Positions 9,081-17,387 of a stretch of DNA of 64,000 nt are shown in pieces. Numbering within the stretch: the stretch's first letter is position 1; each line of letters opens with the position of its first letter. A program made the translations under genes and the position numbers. The stretch is from contig NZ_CP157484.1 of the NCBI RefSeq assembly GCF_045348435.1, forward strand, positions 434,001 to 498,000, given 5' to 3'. This DNA is from Alsobacter sp045348435. Lineage in GTDB: Bacteria; Pseudomonadota; Alphaproteobacteria; Rhizobiales; Beijerinckiaceae. The notes under the pieces were generated by a model, which was not told where the DNA came from, did no database searches, and worked only from the letters and a program-made list of their open reading frames with translations.

Positions 9081-9299
9081 TCAGTGCGTGTCTTCGAAGA
9101 CCTTGCGCTCGGCCTCGGTGAGCAGCGCTCCCGTCTGGGCGAACCGGAAGCGCATGAAGCGGGCCGCTTCGGGCAGCTCGATCGCGCCGCCGCAGCGCAT
9201 GCAGAGCAGCTTGTTGTCGGTCTTGGCCCAGGTGAACAGGCTGGGAGTCCTGTTGCCGCAGCCCGGGCAGGGCTTCTGGAATTCAGCGAACTCGAACAT
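9081..9299 (-). CDS. Small CPxCG zinc-ribbon protein
   Basis: A 72-residue protein with a Cys11-x2-Cys14 pair (CPGCG) and a Cys33-x2-Cys36 pair (CMRCG), the layout of a compact zinc ribbon, followed by an acidic/basic C-terminal helix. The ATG at 9299 is chosen because the product then begins right before the ribbon; an earlier start at 9347 adds an unlike, Arg-rich stretch. It is transcribed against the preceding operon and divergently from the DUF2177 gene. Function unknown; single zinc-ribbon proteins of this size usually bind nucleic acid or a protein partner. Confidence 0.75.
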   Translation of the reverse strand: MFEFAEFQKPCPGCGNRTPSLFTWAKTDNKLLCMRCGGAIELPEAARFMRFRFAQTGALLTEAERKVFEDTH

Positions 9300-9465
9300 C
9301 GCGAGCACCCGCGAGTGGACGCGCCCCCCGATCGCACTCTGCCGCAAGTGGAGGGCTGCGTCGAATCACCCTCTCGTGCCCGCCGTCGTGATCCAGCTTG
9401 GCGTCCGGTACGCACACAGGAGGCGTCCGACCTTCCGGCCGCGCTTTCGGAGCGGACGTTCGGGC

Positions 9466-9876
9466 ATGAAGCGAGCCATCATCCTCTATCTCTGCGCGGC
9501 GGCCGTGATGCTGCCCCTCGATCTCGCCTGGCTGTCGATCGTGGCGCGCAAGTTCTACGTGGAGCAGATCGGCGCGCTGCTGCTCGACAAGCCCAACCTG
9601 CCGGTCGCCGCCGCCTTCTACCTGCTCTATGTCGTCGGCATCGTCATCTTCGCCATGATGCCGGCCGTGCGCTCGGGCCAATGGACCGACGCGGCGCTCT
9701 ATGGCGCGCTGTTCGGCTTCTTCGCCTACGCCACCTACGACCTCACCAACTGGGCGACGCTGCGCGGCTACACGCCCGCCATGGCGCTGGTCGACATCGC
9801 CTGGGGCGCGACCGTGACGGCGGTCTCGGCCACGGTCGCCTATTTGCTGGCCCGACGCTTCGCCGACCTCTCCTGA
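9466..9876 (+). CDS. DUF2177 family integral membrane protein
   Basis: A 136-residue membrane protein with about four hydrophobic segments. The first (residues 4-20) carries the DLAWL signature, and a later stretch contains YATYDLTNWATLRGY and the following DIAWG, both hallmarks of DUF2177. The ATG at 9466 is chosen because translation from it begins directly with the first membrane segment; longer in-frame starts would add a non-membrane, low-complexity region antisense to the zinc-ribbon gene. It converges on the asparaginase gene with a 5-bp gap. The family is widespread in Proteobacteria and has no established biochemical role. Confidence 0.85.
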   Translation: MKRAIILYLCAAAVMLPLDLAWLSIVARKFYVEQIGALLLDKPNLPVAAAFYLLYVVGIVIFAMMPAVRSGQWTDAALYGALFGFFAYATYDLTNWATLRGYTPAMALVDIAWGATVTAVSATVAYLLARRFADLS

Positions 9877-9881
9877 GCGGC

Positions 9882-10832
9882 TCAGCCGGCCGGCCCGAGC
9901 GCGAAGACCTCGTCATGGGTGGCGACGCTGAGGCGTCCGTCCGCCCCGATCCAGCCGCGGAACATGCCGTCGGTGTTGTAGGGCGCGGCGATGCGCCCTT
10001 GCGCGTCGATGGCGACGAGCCCGGCTCCGATCCGATGGGGCGCCAGGTCCTCCATGACGACGTGGCGCGCGGCCGTCTCGACGTCCTCGCCCAGATAGGC
10101 CATGCGGCTGGCGATCTCGTGCCCGACCACATGGCGGATGAAGTACTCGCCCTTGCCGGTGCCCGACACCGCGCAGACGCCGTCGCGCGCATAGGTCCCG
10201 GCGCCGATGACCGGGCTGTCGCCGACGCGGCCGACCGGCTTGTTGGTGAACCCGCCCGTCGAGGTGGCGGCGGCCAGATGGCCCTTCGCGTCGAGCGCGA
10301 CCGCCCCGACGGTGCCGTGCTTCTCGGCCTCGCTGGCCTCGGCCGCCGTCCCGGCGCGCAGGCGCGCCTGCATGGAGGCGAGCGCGTCCCGGCGCCGCGG
10401 GGTGCCGAAATAGGCGGGGTCCTCGACCGCCAGGCCGGCCGCGGCGGCGAAGCGGTCGGCGGCGTCGCCCGTCAGCATCACGGTCTCGCCGCCCTCCATC
10501 AGCGCACGGGCGGCCCGGACGGGGTTGCGGATGCGCCGCGCCGCGCAGACCGCGCCGGCGCCCAGCGTGGCGCCGTCCATGATGGCGGCGTCGAGTTCGT
10601 TCTCGCCGGCGGCGTTGAAGGCGGCCCCATGGCCGGCGTTGAAATGCGGCGAGTCCTCCATCGTCGTCACGGCGGCCTCGACCGCGTCGACGGCGCTCCC
10701 GCCGGCCTGCAGGCGGGCCCAGCCCGCCCGGAGCGCCCGCGCCAGGTCCTCGCGCGCGGCGCGCCACTCGTCCTCCGAGAGGCCGAGCTTGGCCATCACC
10801 CCGCATCCGCCATGGATCGCTATCGCCGGCAT
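9882..10832 (-). CDS. Isoaspartyl peptidase / L-asparaginase (Ntn-hydrolase)
   Basis: Plant-type asparaginase precursor of 316 residues from the ATG at 10832. It begins with the family's IHGG motif, and has the SPHFNAGHGA segment at 61-70. Autocleavage is predicted before Thr174 in HGTVGAVALD, giving alpha and beta chains with Thr174 as nucleophile; TSTGG follows as usual. It hydrolyses L-Asn and/or beta-aspartyl dipeptides in the cytoplasm. An upstream in-frame start at 10895 would add an unrelated Arg-rich leader and is rejected. It lies 75 nt downstream of the oxidoreductase gene on the same strand, which may be only loosely co-transcribed. Confidence 0.9.
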   Translation of the reverse strand: MPAIAIHGGCGVMAKLGLSEDEWRAAREDLARALRAGWARLQAGGSAVDAVEAAVTTMEDSPHFNAGHGAAFNAAGENELDAAIMDGATLGAGAVCAARRIRNPVRAARALMEGGETVMLTGDAADRFAAAAGLAVEDPAYFGTPRRRDALASMQARLRAGTAAEASEAEKHGTVGAVALDAKGHLAAATSTGGFTNKPVGRVGDSPVIGAGTYARDGVCAVSGTGKGEYFIRHVVGHEIASRMAYLGEDVETAARHVVMEDLAPHRIGAGLVAIDAQGRIAAPYNTDGMFRGWIGADGRLSVATHDEVFALGPAG

Positions 10833-10907
10833 GTCGTCCTCGTCCGTCAGTGTGGGTCGCGGCAGGCGCGGGGCCGAATCGCCCGAGGCTCGCACGAGCC
10901 GGGCCGA

Positions 10908-11909
10908 TCAGGAACCGGCGCGCCCGTAGATCCGGTCGAGGACGCGGCTGATGTCCACGAGCCGTGAGGCTTGCGGGTCGAACCGTTCGCCGGCCGCCAG
11001 CCGGCGGGCCCAGTCGGCCGCCGCCCGGCCGCCCCAGGCGTCCGGCGGCGCGGCGAGCTCCTCCCGGGCGGTCCCGCGGAAGCGCTCGGCGCGGAAGTCG
11101 TAGAAGGAGCCGTCGACGTTGCGCAGCGCCGCGCCGCCCTCTGTCCCATAGAAGGCGGCCGAGATGATGGCGTCGCAGCCGGCCTGCAGCCGCCACGAAC
11201 AGGCGAGCTGGACCACCGCGCCGGTCTCCAGCGTGAGGGACGCGACGGCGTAGTCCTCCACCCGGTCGGCGTGGCCGGCCAGCGGCTCGCCCCCGGCGAA
11301 GAGCGAGCTGGTCGCGCCGGTCACGCCGGGAAAGCCCAGCGTCCACAGCGCCAGGTCGACGAGGTGGACGCCGAGATCCATGACGCAGCCGCCGCCCGAC
11401 TGGGCCGGATCGTAGAACCACGGCTTGTCCGGCCCATAGGCGTTGTGGAAGACGAGGTCGACCGCGTAGACGCGCCCCAGTCCCCCCGAGGCGACCACGT
11501 CGCGGATCTTCGCCATGCCCTCGGTGAAGCGGTAGGAGAGGTCGACGCAGAGCAGGCGGTCGGCCCTGCGGGCCGCCTCCACCACGGCTGCGGCCTCCGC
11601 GGCCGTGCGGCCGAGAGGCTTCTGGCAGAACACCGCGACGCCGCGCTCCAGCGCCCGGATCGCCTGCTCGGCGTGCAGCGCGCTCGGGGTGGCGATGACG
11701 ACGCCGTCGACCCCGGCGTCCAGCAGGTCGTCCAGCGTGGCGGCCTGCAGGGCGTCCGGGGCGAGGCGCCCGGCTTCCTGCGCCATCTCGGGCGAGGGGT
11801 CGGCGACGGCGGCCGCCTCGACGAGCCCGGTCTCCAGGATGGCCTGCATGCGGTGGCGGCCGATCCAACCGACGCCGAGAAAGCCGATGCGGGGGCGACG
11901 CGCCGCCAT
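10908..11909 (-). CDS. Gfo/Idh/MocA family NAD(P)-dependent oxidoreductase
   Basis: A 333-residue dehydrogenase. The N-terminal Rossmann fold shows GVGWIG at about residues 11-16, and the family lysine lies in the QKPLG segment near residue 95, within the EKP-type motif that contacts substrate and cofactor. The C-terminal half matches the alpha/beta dimerisation domain (GGCVMDLGVHLVD). Members oxidise sugars, inositols or related polyols. Its ATG overlaps the stop of the zinc dehydrogenase gene (TGATG), so the two are translationally coupled and probably act in one sugar or cyclitol pathway. Substrate unknown. Confidence 0.9.
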   Translation of the reverse strand: MAARRPRIGFLGVGWIGRHRMQAILETGLVEAAAVADPSPEMAQEAGRLAPDALQAATLDDLLDAGVDGVVIATPSALHAEQAIRALERGVAVFCQKPLGRTAAEAAAVVEAARRADRLLCVDLSYRFTEGMAKIRDVVASGGLGRVYAVDLVFHNAYGPDKPWFYDPAQSGGGCVMDLGVHLVDLALWTLGFPGVTGATSSLFAGGEPLAGHADRVEDYAVASLTLETGAVVQLACSWRLQAGCDAIISAAFYGTEGGAALRNVDGSFYDFRAERFRGTAREELAAPPDAWGGRAAADWARRLAAGERFDPQASRLVDISRVLDRIYGRAGS

Positions 11910-12877
11910 CAGAAGGTCACCAGCGCCTTGAGGAAGCCGTCCGGCCGGTCGCGCGTGGCGTCCAGGGCCTCGCCCAGCCGCTCCAGCGGGAAGCGGTGCG
12001 TGTAAAGGCCCGACGGGTCCAGCCGGCCGGACGCCACCGCGTCGACCGCCTCGCGGATGCCCTGCATGTAGACCTTCGGGTCGCGCTCATGGGCGTTGAT
12101 GACGTCGAGGCCGCGCCAGTTCCACAGCCACATGTTCACCTGGCGCGGCCCGTCCTGGTGGTAGCCGGCCACGATCAGCCGTCCGCGCTCGCGGGTGATC
12201 TCGGCCGCGAGGTCGAGCGGCCATTGCTTGCCGACCGCCTCGATGACCCGGTCGCAGAAGACGCCGCCCGTGAGGTCCTTCACCCGGGCGATGATGGCGT
12301 TGTGATCCTCCATCGGGATCGTCTCGGCCGCCCCCATGCGCCGCGCGAGGTCGAGCGAGTACGCCCGGCGCGAAATGGCGATGACCCTGGCCCCGGCCTC
12401 CGTGGCGAGGCGGGTCAGGATGGCCCCGAGAAAGCCGACGCCGACGATGGCGACGGTCTGGCCGGCCTCCACGCCGCTGCGCTGGAAGATGTTCATGGCG
12501 CAGCCCAGCGGCTCGCCGGGGAAGGGCTGTCCGGCCAGAGCGTCCGGGAGCCTGACGACGTTCCGGGCGTCCGCCACGTCGTATTCGGCGTAGCTCCTGA
12601 AGGAGAGCGCCGCGACCCGGTAGCCGAGGGCGAGCCCCTGGACGCCTTCGCCCAGCGCGTCGACGACGCCCCAGCCCTCATGGCCGAGATCGCCCGGCTG
12701 GGTCGGAAACTCCATCCAGTCCGGCCCGGCCCAGGGCGTCAGGTTGGAGGCGCAGACGCCGCAGCCTTCGAGACGGATCCGGACCTGCCCGGCCCCGGGG
12801 ACCGGAAGGGGAGCCTCGACCACGGTCGCCCGCCCGGGGGCCTCCAGGCGGGCCGCCCGCATCGTCCCGGCGCTCAT
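11909..12877 (-). CDS. Zinc-dependent medium-chain dehydrogenase
   Basis: A 322-residue MDR-family protein. Catalytic-zinc ligands are visible as Cys39 or Cys42 in CGVCASN and His66/Glu67 in GHEGWG. The cofactor-binding glycine motif GVGFLGA is near residue 150. The four-Cys structural zinc lobe of classical alcohol dehydrogenases is missing, and the protein is shorter than the usual 340-370 residues. It is coupled to the Gfo/Idh/MocA gene downstream. Two dehydrogenases of these families in tandem usually serve sugar or polyol catabolism. An ATG five codons in is an alternative start. Confidence 0.88.
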   Translation of the reverse strand: MSAGTMRAARLEAPGRATVVEAPLPVPGAGQVRIRLEGCGVCASNLTPWAGPDWMEFPTQPGDLGHEGWGVVDALGEGVQGLALGYRVAALSFRSYAEYDVADARNVVRLPDALAGQPFPGEPLGCAMNIFQRSGVEAGQTVAIVGVGFLGAILTRLATEAGARVIAISRRAYSLDLARRMGAAETIPMEDHNAIIARVKDLTGGVFCDRVIEAVGKQWPLDLAAEITRERGRLIVAGYHQDGPRQVNMWLWNWRGLDVINAHERDPKVYMQGIREAVDAVASGRLDPSGLYTHRFPLERLGEALDATRDRPDGFLKALVTF

Positions 12878-13033
12878 CGGACGGCGCCCCGGGTCCTTGA
12901 GCGACGCGGGGCGGAAGGCGCGGGCGAAGGAAGCATGGGGACCGTCTCGCTGGAGGCTGACACGGGCGCAAACGCGTCACGGCCGGGAAAGTTGCGCTCT
13001 AGCTACCCCGGGCCGCAGGCGGGCGCGGGGCCG

Positions 13034-13726
13034 TCACCCGGCGTCGGTCAGGCGGTAGCCCACGCCTGTTTCCGTCACGATGTGCTCGGGCCGTTCCGGG
13101 TCCCGCTCGATCTTCTGGCGCAGCTGGCGCACATAGATGCGCAGATACTGCACGTCGACGGTCGGCCCCCACACCTCCTGCATCAGCGCCTTGTGGGTCA
13201 GCACCCTGCCGGCGTTCAGGACCAGGACCCGCAGGATCGCCCACTCCTTGTTGGACAGCTTCACGTCGACGCCGCCGACCTGGACGATTCGGCGCGTGAG
13301 GTCGACGAGGAGGTCGCCGCTGCGGAACACCGCTTCGGCCCCCTGCTGCTGGACGCGGTGGCGCAGCGCCGTGCGAATACGGGCGACCAGCTCGGCCATG
13401 CCGAAGGGCTTGGTGACATAGTCGTCGGCCCCGAGGTCCAAGGCCTCCACCTTGCCCCGCTCGTCGTCCCGGCTCGAGAGCACGATGATGGGCGTGGGGT
13501 CGCCCGAGGCGCGCAGGCGGCGGATCACCTCCAGGCCGCCGATGTCCGGCAGGCCGAGATCGAGCAGGATCGCGTCGGGCGCGTCGCGGGCGGCCGCGGC
13601 GAGCGCGGCGGCTCCGGTGGCGGCCTCCAGCACGCGGTAGCCCTGCGCGCCGAGGCTCGTGCGCAGGAGCCGGCGGATCGGACCCTCGTCGTCGACGACC
13701 AGCAGCGGGATGGCGGGCGTGGTCAT
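13034..13726 (-). CDS. kdpE: KdpE-type response regulator
   Basis: OmpR/PhoB-class regulator of 230 residues. The receiver domain has the acidic pair at 12-13, phospho-acceptor Asp56 in LLDLGLPD and the conserved Lys in TKPF near 107. A C-terminal winged helix follows, with the RILVLNAGRVLTH-like helix and a final TGVGYRL wing. It overlaps the kinase gene by 4 nt (ATGA). In characterised bacteria KdpE activates kdpFABC under K+ limitation; no kdpFABC is in the window, but kup lies directly beyond the kinase, so kup is the obvious candidate target. Confidence 0.92.
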   Translation of the reverse strand: MTTPAIPLLVVDDEGPIRRLLRTSLGAQGYRVLEAATGAAALAAAARDAPDAILLDLGLPDIGGLEVIRRLRASGDPTPIIVLSSRDDERGKVEALDLGADDYVTKPFGMAELVARIRTALRHRVQQQGAEAVFRSGDLLVDLTRRIVQVGGVDVKLSNKEWAILRVLVLNAGRVLTHKALMQEVWGPTVDVQYLRIYVRQLRQKIERDPERPEHIVTETGVGYRLTDAG

Positions 13727-15342
13727 GCGTCGGCTCCAGGGGCCGGGGAGGCGAGCGTCAGCGGGAAGGCCAGCGTGAACACGGCGCCGCGCCCTCCAGG
13801 CCCGTTGCGCGCCGAAACGGACCCGCCCAGGGCTTCCACGAAGCCGCGAACGATCGCCAGCCCGAGCCCGGTCCCGGCCGGCCGCGGCCCCGCCGCCGGG
13901 GCGCGATAGAACAGGTCGAACACCCGCTCGGGCGCGTCGGCCGGCAAGCCCGGCCCCTCGTCGGCGACCTCGATCCTGACCGCGTCCGCCTGGACCTTGG
14001 CCGAGAGCGTCACGGCGGAGCCCGCCGGCGCATATTTGACCGCATTGTCGACCAGATTGACGAGCGCCTGTTCGAGCAGCGTGGCGTCGAGATCCAGGAG
14101 CGGGAGCTCGCCGGCGACCTGCACGACGATCCGGTGGTCCCTGGTCAGCGCCGCCGTGCGCCGCAGCGCCGCCCCGATCGCTTCGCCCACATCGGTCGTC
14201 TCGCGATGGAGCCGGACGGCGCCGGCCTCCAGCCGCGTCATGTCCAGGAGGTTGCCGACGAAGCGGGTCATGCGTTCGGCCTCCTCCTGGATCGTGGCGG
14301 CGAGTTCGTCGCGCGAGGCCGCGTCGTAGAGCGCGCCATACTCGCGCAGCGCCGTGATCGCGCCCGTGATGGAGGCGAGCGGCGTCTTCAGGTCATGCGA
14401 AAGCGAGTTCAGCAGGGCCGAGCGCAACCGCTCCGCCTCCGCGGCGAGCCGCGCCTCGTCGCGCTCCGCCGCGAGCCTGGTGCGCTCCACCGCGACGGCG
14501 ATCATGTCGGCCAGCGCCCGCACGAGCCGTTCGTCCTCGGCCGACAGGGAGCCGTCCTGCGAGGGGCCCAGTCCGACCGCGCCCGTCACGCCGCGGCTGG
14601 TGCGCATGGGAAAGTAGAACCGCTCGCCGAAGCGCAGGACCTCGCGGTTCACGCCGGAGGCCCTCGCGGCGTCGCTCCAGGCCGACTGGACGGCCTGCCG
14701 CTCGAGGTCCGACGCTTCGGCTCCGGCCTGCGAGGCCGCCCCGATCTCCAGCGCGCCGGACGGGTCGCGCAGCAGCAGGATCACGTCCCGGCCCATCAGC
14801 CTGGCCACCCGGGCGACCGTGGCGCCGAGCAGGTCGTCCCCGGCCTGGGTGTCGGCGATGTCGCGGCTGAAGGCGAACAGCGCCTCGTTGGTCTCCGCCC
14901 GGCTGCGGGCTTCCAGCGCGCGCTGGCGCGCCCGGGCCGCGAGATTGCTGGTGATGACCGCCACGATGGTGAAGAAGACCAGGGCGGCGACGTGCCTGGG
15001 GTCCGACACCACGAAGGTGTAGAGCGGCGGCAGGAAGAAGAAGTTGTAGGCCAGCACGGTCGCGATCGACGCCGCGATGGAGGGCCCCAGGCCGTAGCGG
15101 GCCGCGATCGCCACGACGGCGGTCAGGAACACGAGGTCGATGTTCTCCAGGCCGAGCACGGGCTCTAACAGCTTGGCGAAGCCGAGCGCCCCCACCACCG
15201 CCAGCGCCGTGGCGGCGGCCGGGGCGAGTCCGCCCTGGCCGTTCCGTCTCTGATCCGTCCGCTGCGCCATGCCGCCCGCCCGTCTGGTCCGCGCCGTCGG
15301 GGACATGAGGGGCGCCGGTTCGAGAGCGTATAGGAAAGTCAT
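13723..15342 (-). CDS. kdpD: KdpD-like sensor kinase lacking the N-terminal KdpD/USP region
   Basis: A 539-residue histidine kinase. Order: short basic N-terminus, DUF4118-type membrane block with about four segments (residues 43-135, containing NFFFLPPLYTF), GAF-like domain (about 150-290), HisKA box with His316 in SLSHDLKTP, and an HATPase with DEGPGLP and GTGLGLAIV. Full-length KdpD is about 890-900 residues. The missing part is the cytoplasmic N-terminal KdpD domain with its Walker motifs and USP domain, and there is no room for it because kup starts divergently about 100 bp away. The start is uncertain: 15342, 15306 and 15270 are all ATGs and none has a strong ribosome site. Confidence 0.88.
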   Translation of the reverse strand: MTFLYALEPAPLMSPTARTRRAGGMAQRTDQRRNGQGGLAPAAATALAVVGALGFAKLLEPVLGLENIDLVFLTAVVAIAARYGLGPSIAASIATVLAYNFFFLPPLYTFVVSDPRHVAALVFFTIVAVITSNLAARARQRALEARSRAETNEALFAFSRDIADTQAGDDLLGATVARVARLMGRDVILLLRDPSGALEIGAASQAGAEASDLERQAVQSAWSDAARASGVNREVLRFGERFYFPMRTSRGVTGAVGLGPSQDGSLSAEDERLVRALADMIAVAVERTRLAAERDEARLAAEAERLRSALLNSLSHDLKTPLASITGAITALREYGALYDAASRDELAATIQEEAERMTRFVGNLLDMTRLEAGAVRLHRETTDVGEAIGAALRRTAALTRDHRIVVQVAGELPLLDLDATLLEQALVNLVDNAVKYAPAGSAVTLSAKVQADAVRIEVADEGPGLPADAPERVFDLFYRAPAAGPRPAGTGLGLAIVRGFVEALGGSVSARNGPGGRGAVFTLAFPLTLASPAPGADA

Positions 15343-15443
15343 ATGTGAAAGGCCTTGAAAACCCGCTCCATGGCTGCGAGCGCCCCGGATGACGCCTAGA
15401 TGCCGGGATGCGCGGGTTGATCCGCGCGGCAGGGTTCATCGTG

Positions 15444-17366
15444 ATGAGCATCGTCGCAGAGGCGCCGTCGACCGAACGGCCGCCCGTCGTTCACTCCCCT
15501 CACGGCCCCGCCCGGGCCGGCTTCTGGACCATGATGCTGGGCAGCGTCGGCGTCGTCTATGGCGACATCGGCACCAGCCCGCTCTACGCCCTGAAGGAAA
15601 GCCTCGTCGCCGCGGCCGGCGGCGGCGCGCTGACGTCGGAGATGATCTACGGCGTGGTTTCGCTCGTGCTGTGGGCGCTGATCGTCGTGGTGACGCTGAA
15701 ATACGTCCTGCTGATCCTGCGCATGGACAATGACGGGGAGGGCGGCGCCCTGACCCTGATGGCGCTGGTCCAGCGCGCCATTGGACATCAGGCGCGGCTG
15801 ATCCCGATCCTCGGCATGACGGCCGCGGCGCTCTTTTATGGCGACGCCATGATCACGCCGGCGATCTCGGTGCTGTCGGCCGTCGAGGGCCTCAACCTCG
15901 CGACGCCGGCTTTCGAGCCTTACGTGATCCCGCTGAGCCTCGGGATCCTGGTGCTGCTCTTCGCCGTCCAGAGCCGCGGCACGGCGGCGGTCGCCTTCGT
16001 CTTCGGGCCGATCACGGCCGTCTGGTTCGCCGCCATGGCGATCGGCGGCGCGGTCCACATTCTTCGCTCTCCGGCGATCCTGGCGGCGATCAGCCCCGTG
16101 CATGGCCTGGCCTTCCTGGCGCAGCACGGCGTGGCGGGGCTCTTTGCGCTCGGGGCGGTCTTCCTGGCCGTCACCGGCGCGGAGGCGCTCTACGCCGACA
16201 TGGGCCATTTCGGCCGCAAGCCGATCCAGACCGCATGGCTCTGCCTCGTGCTGCCGTCGCTGGCGCTGAACTATCTCGGCCAGGGCGCCCTGTTGCTGGA
16301 CCGGCCCGAGGCGCTGGAAAACCCGTTCTACCTGCTCTATCCGGCCTGGGCGCTGATCCCGATGGTGGTCCTCGCCACGATGGCGACCATCATCGCCAGC
16401 CAGGCGGTGATCACCGGCGCGTTCTCGCTCACCCAGCAGGCGATCCAGCTCGGGCTTCTGCCGCGCATGGACATCCGCCGCACCTCCGAGACCGAGAAGG
16501 GGCAGATCTACATCCCGCGCATCAACTGGATGCTGCTGCTGGCGGTGGTGTTCCTCGTCTACGCCTTCAAGTCGTCCAGCGCGCTGGCCTCGGCCTATGG
16601 GATCGCGGTGACCGGCACCATGGTGGTGACGGCCGTGATGGCGTTCTTCGTGCTCTGGCGCGTGTGGGGCTGGTCTCCGGCCGCGTCCGCGCTGCTGATC
16701 GCGCCCTTCCTGGCCATCGACGCGGCGTTCCTCTTCGCCAACGCGCTGAAGCTGGTGGAAGGCGGCTGGATGCCGGTGGCGGTCGGCGCCGCCCTGATGG
16801 TCGTGATGCTGACCTGGCGCCGCGGCGCGTCCATCCTCAGCGACAAGGCGCGGCGCGAGGAGGTTCCGCTGGCGCAGTTCATCGCCGCGCTCGAGAAGCG
16901 CTCCCCGGAGCGCGTGAAGGGCACGGCCGTGTTCCTCACCGGCAACCCCGACAACGCGCCGGCGGCGCTGCTGCACAACCTCAAGCACAACAAGGTGCTG
17001 CATGAGAGGAACCTGATCCTCCACGTGGTCACCGAGGACGCGCCGCGCGTGGCCCCGGAGCGACGGGCGACGCTGGAGCCCGTGTCGGCCAGCTTCTCGC
17101 GCGTCACGCTGCGCTTCGGCTTCATGGAGACGCCGAACGTGCCGAAGGCTCTCGTGGCCTGCCGGGCGCTGGGCCTGACCTTCGACGTGATGAGCACGTC
17201 CTTCTTCATCTCCCGCCGGGCGCTGCGCCCGTCCGCCCGGTCGTTGATGCCGGCCTGGCAGGACAAGCTGTTCATCCGGCTGGCCCGCAACGCCAGCGAC
17301 ATGAGCGACCATTTCCGCATCCCGACGGGCCGCACCATCGAGGTCGGCTCGCAGGTCGCCGTCTAG
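15444..17366 (+). CDS. kup: Kup-family potassium uptake protein
   Basis: A 640-residue K+:H+ symporter of the KUP/HAK/KT family. The N-terminal signature GVVYGDIGTSPLYAL is at about 38-52, followed by some twelve membrane segments to about residue 450 and a cytoplasmic C-terminal domain containing FLTGNPD. The ATG at 15444 fits the usual N-terminus; the longer start at 15408 adds 12 residues. It is divergent from the KdpDE-like two-component genes across about 100 bp, an arrangement that suggests shared control. It is convergent with the M14 gene at 17380, with a perfect 12-bp palindrome in the gap. Confidence 0.94.
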   Translation: MSIVAEAPSTERPPVVHSPHGPARAGFWTMMLGSVGVVYGDIGTSPLYALKESLVAAAGGGALTSEMIYGVVSLVLWALIVVVTLKYVLLILRMDNDGEGGALTLMALVQRAIGHQARLIPILGMTAAALFYGDAMITPAISVLSAVEGLNLATPAFEPYVIPLSLGILVLLFAVQSRGTAAVAFVFGPITAVWFAAMAIGGAVHILRSPAILAAISPVHGLAFLAQHGVAGLFALGAVFLAVTGAEALYADMGHFGRKPIQTAWLCLVLPSLALNYLGQGALLLDRPEALENPFYLLYPAWALIPMVVLATMATIIASQAVITGAFSLTQQAIQLGLLPRMDIRRTSETEKGQIYIPRINWMLLLAVVFLVYAFKSSSALASAYGIAVTGTMVVTAVMAFFVLWRVWGWSPAASALLIAPFLAIDAAFLFANALKLVEGGWMPVAVGAALMVVMLTWRRGASILSDKARREEVPLAQFIAALEKRSPERVKGTAVFLTGNPDNAPAALLHNLKHNKVLHERNLILHVVTEDAPRVAPERRATLEPVSASFSRVTLRFGFMETPNVPKALVACRALGLTFDVMSTSFFISRRALRPSARSLMPAWQDKLFIRLARNASDMSDHFRIPTGRTIEVGSQVAV

Positions 17367-17375
17367 CGGCGCGGC

Positions 17376-17387
17376 GCCCCTAGGGGC
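17376..17387. other. Perfect palindrome between convergent genes
   Basis: GCCCCTAGGGGC lies between the kup stop and the end of the M14 gene and includes the latter's stop codon. It may help end transcription from both sides, but it is short and lacks a T-run. Confidence 0.35.

Noticed and set aside
11909..12961. GCGCAAACGCG in the leader of the zinc dehydrogenase gene as a LacI-type operator
   Set aside because: Only one half-site is convincing; it lacks the palindrome seen at 41441.
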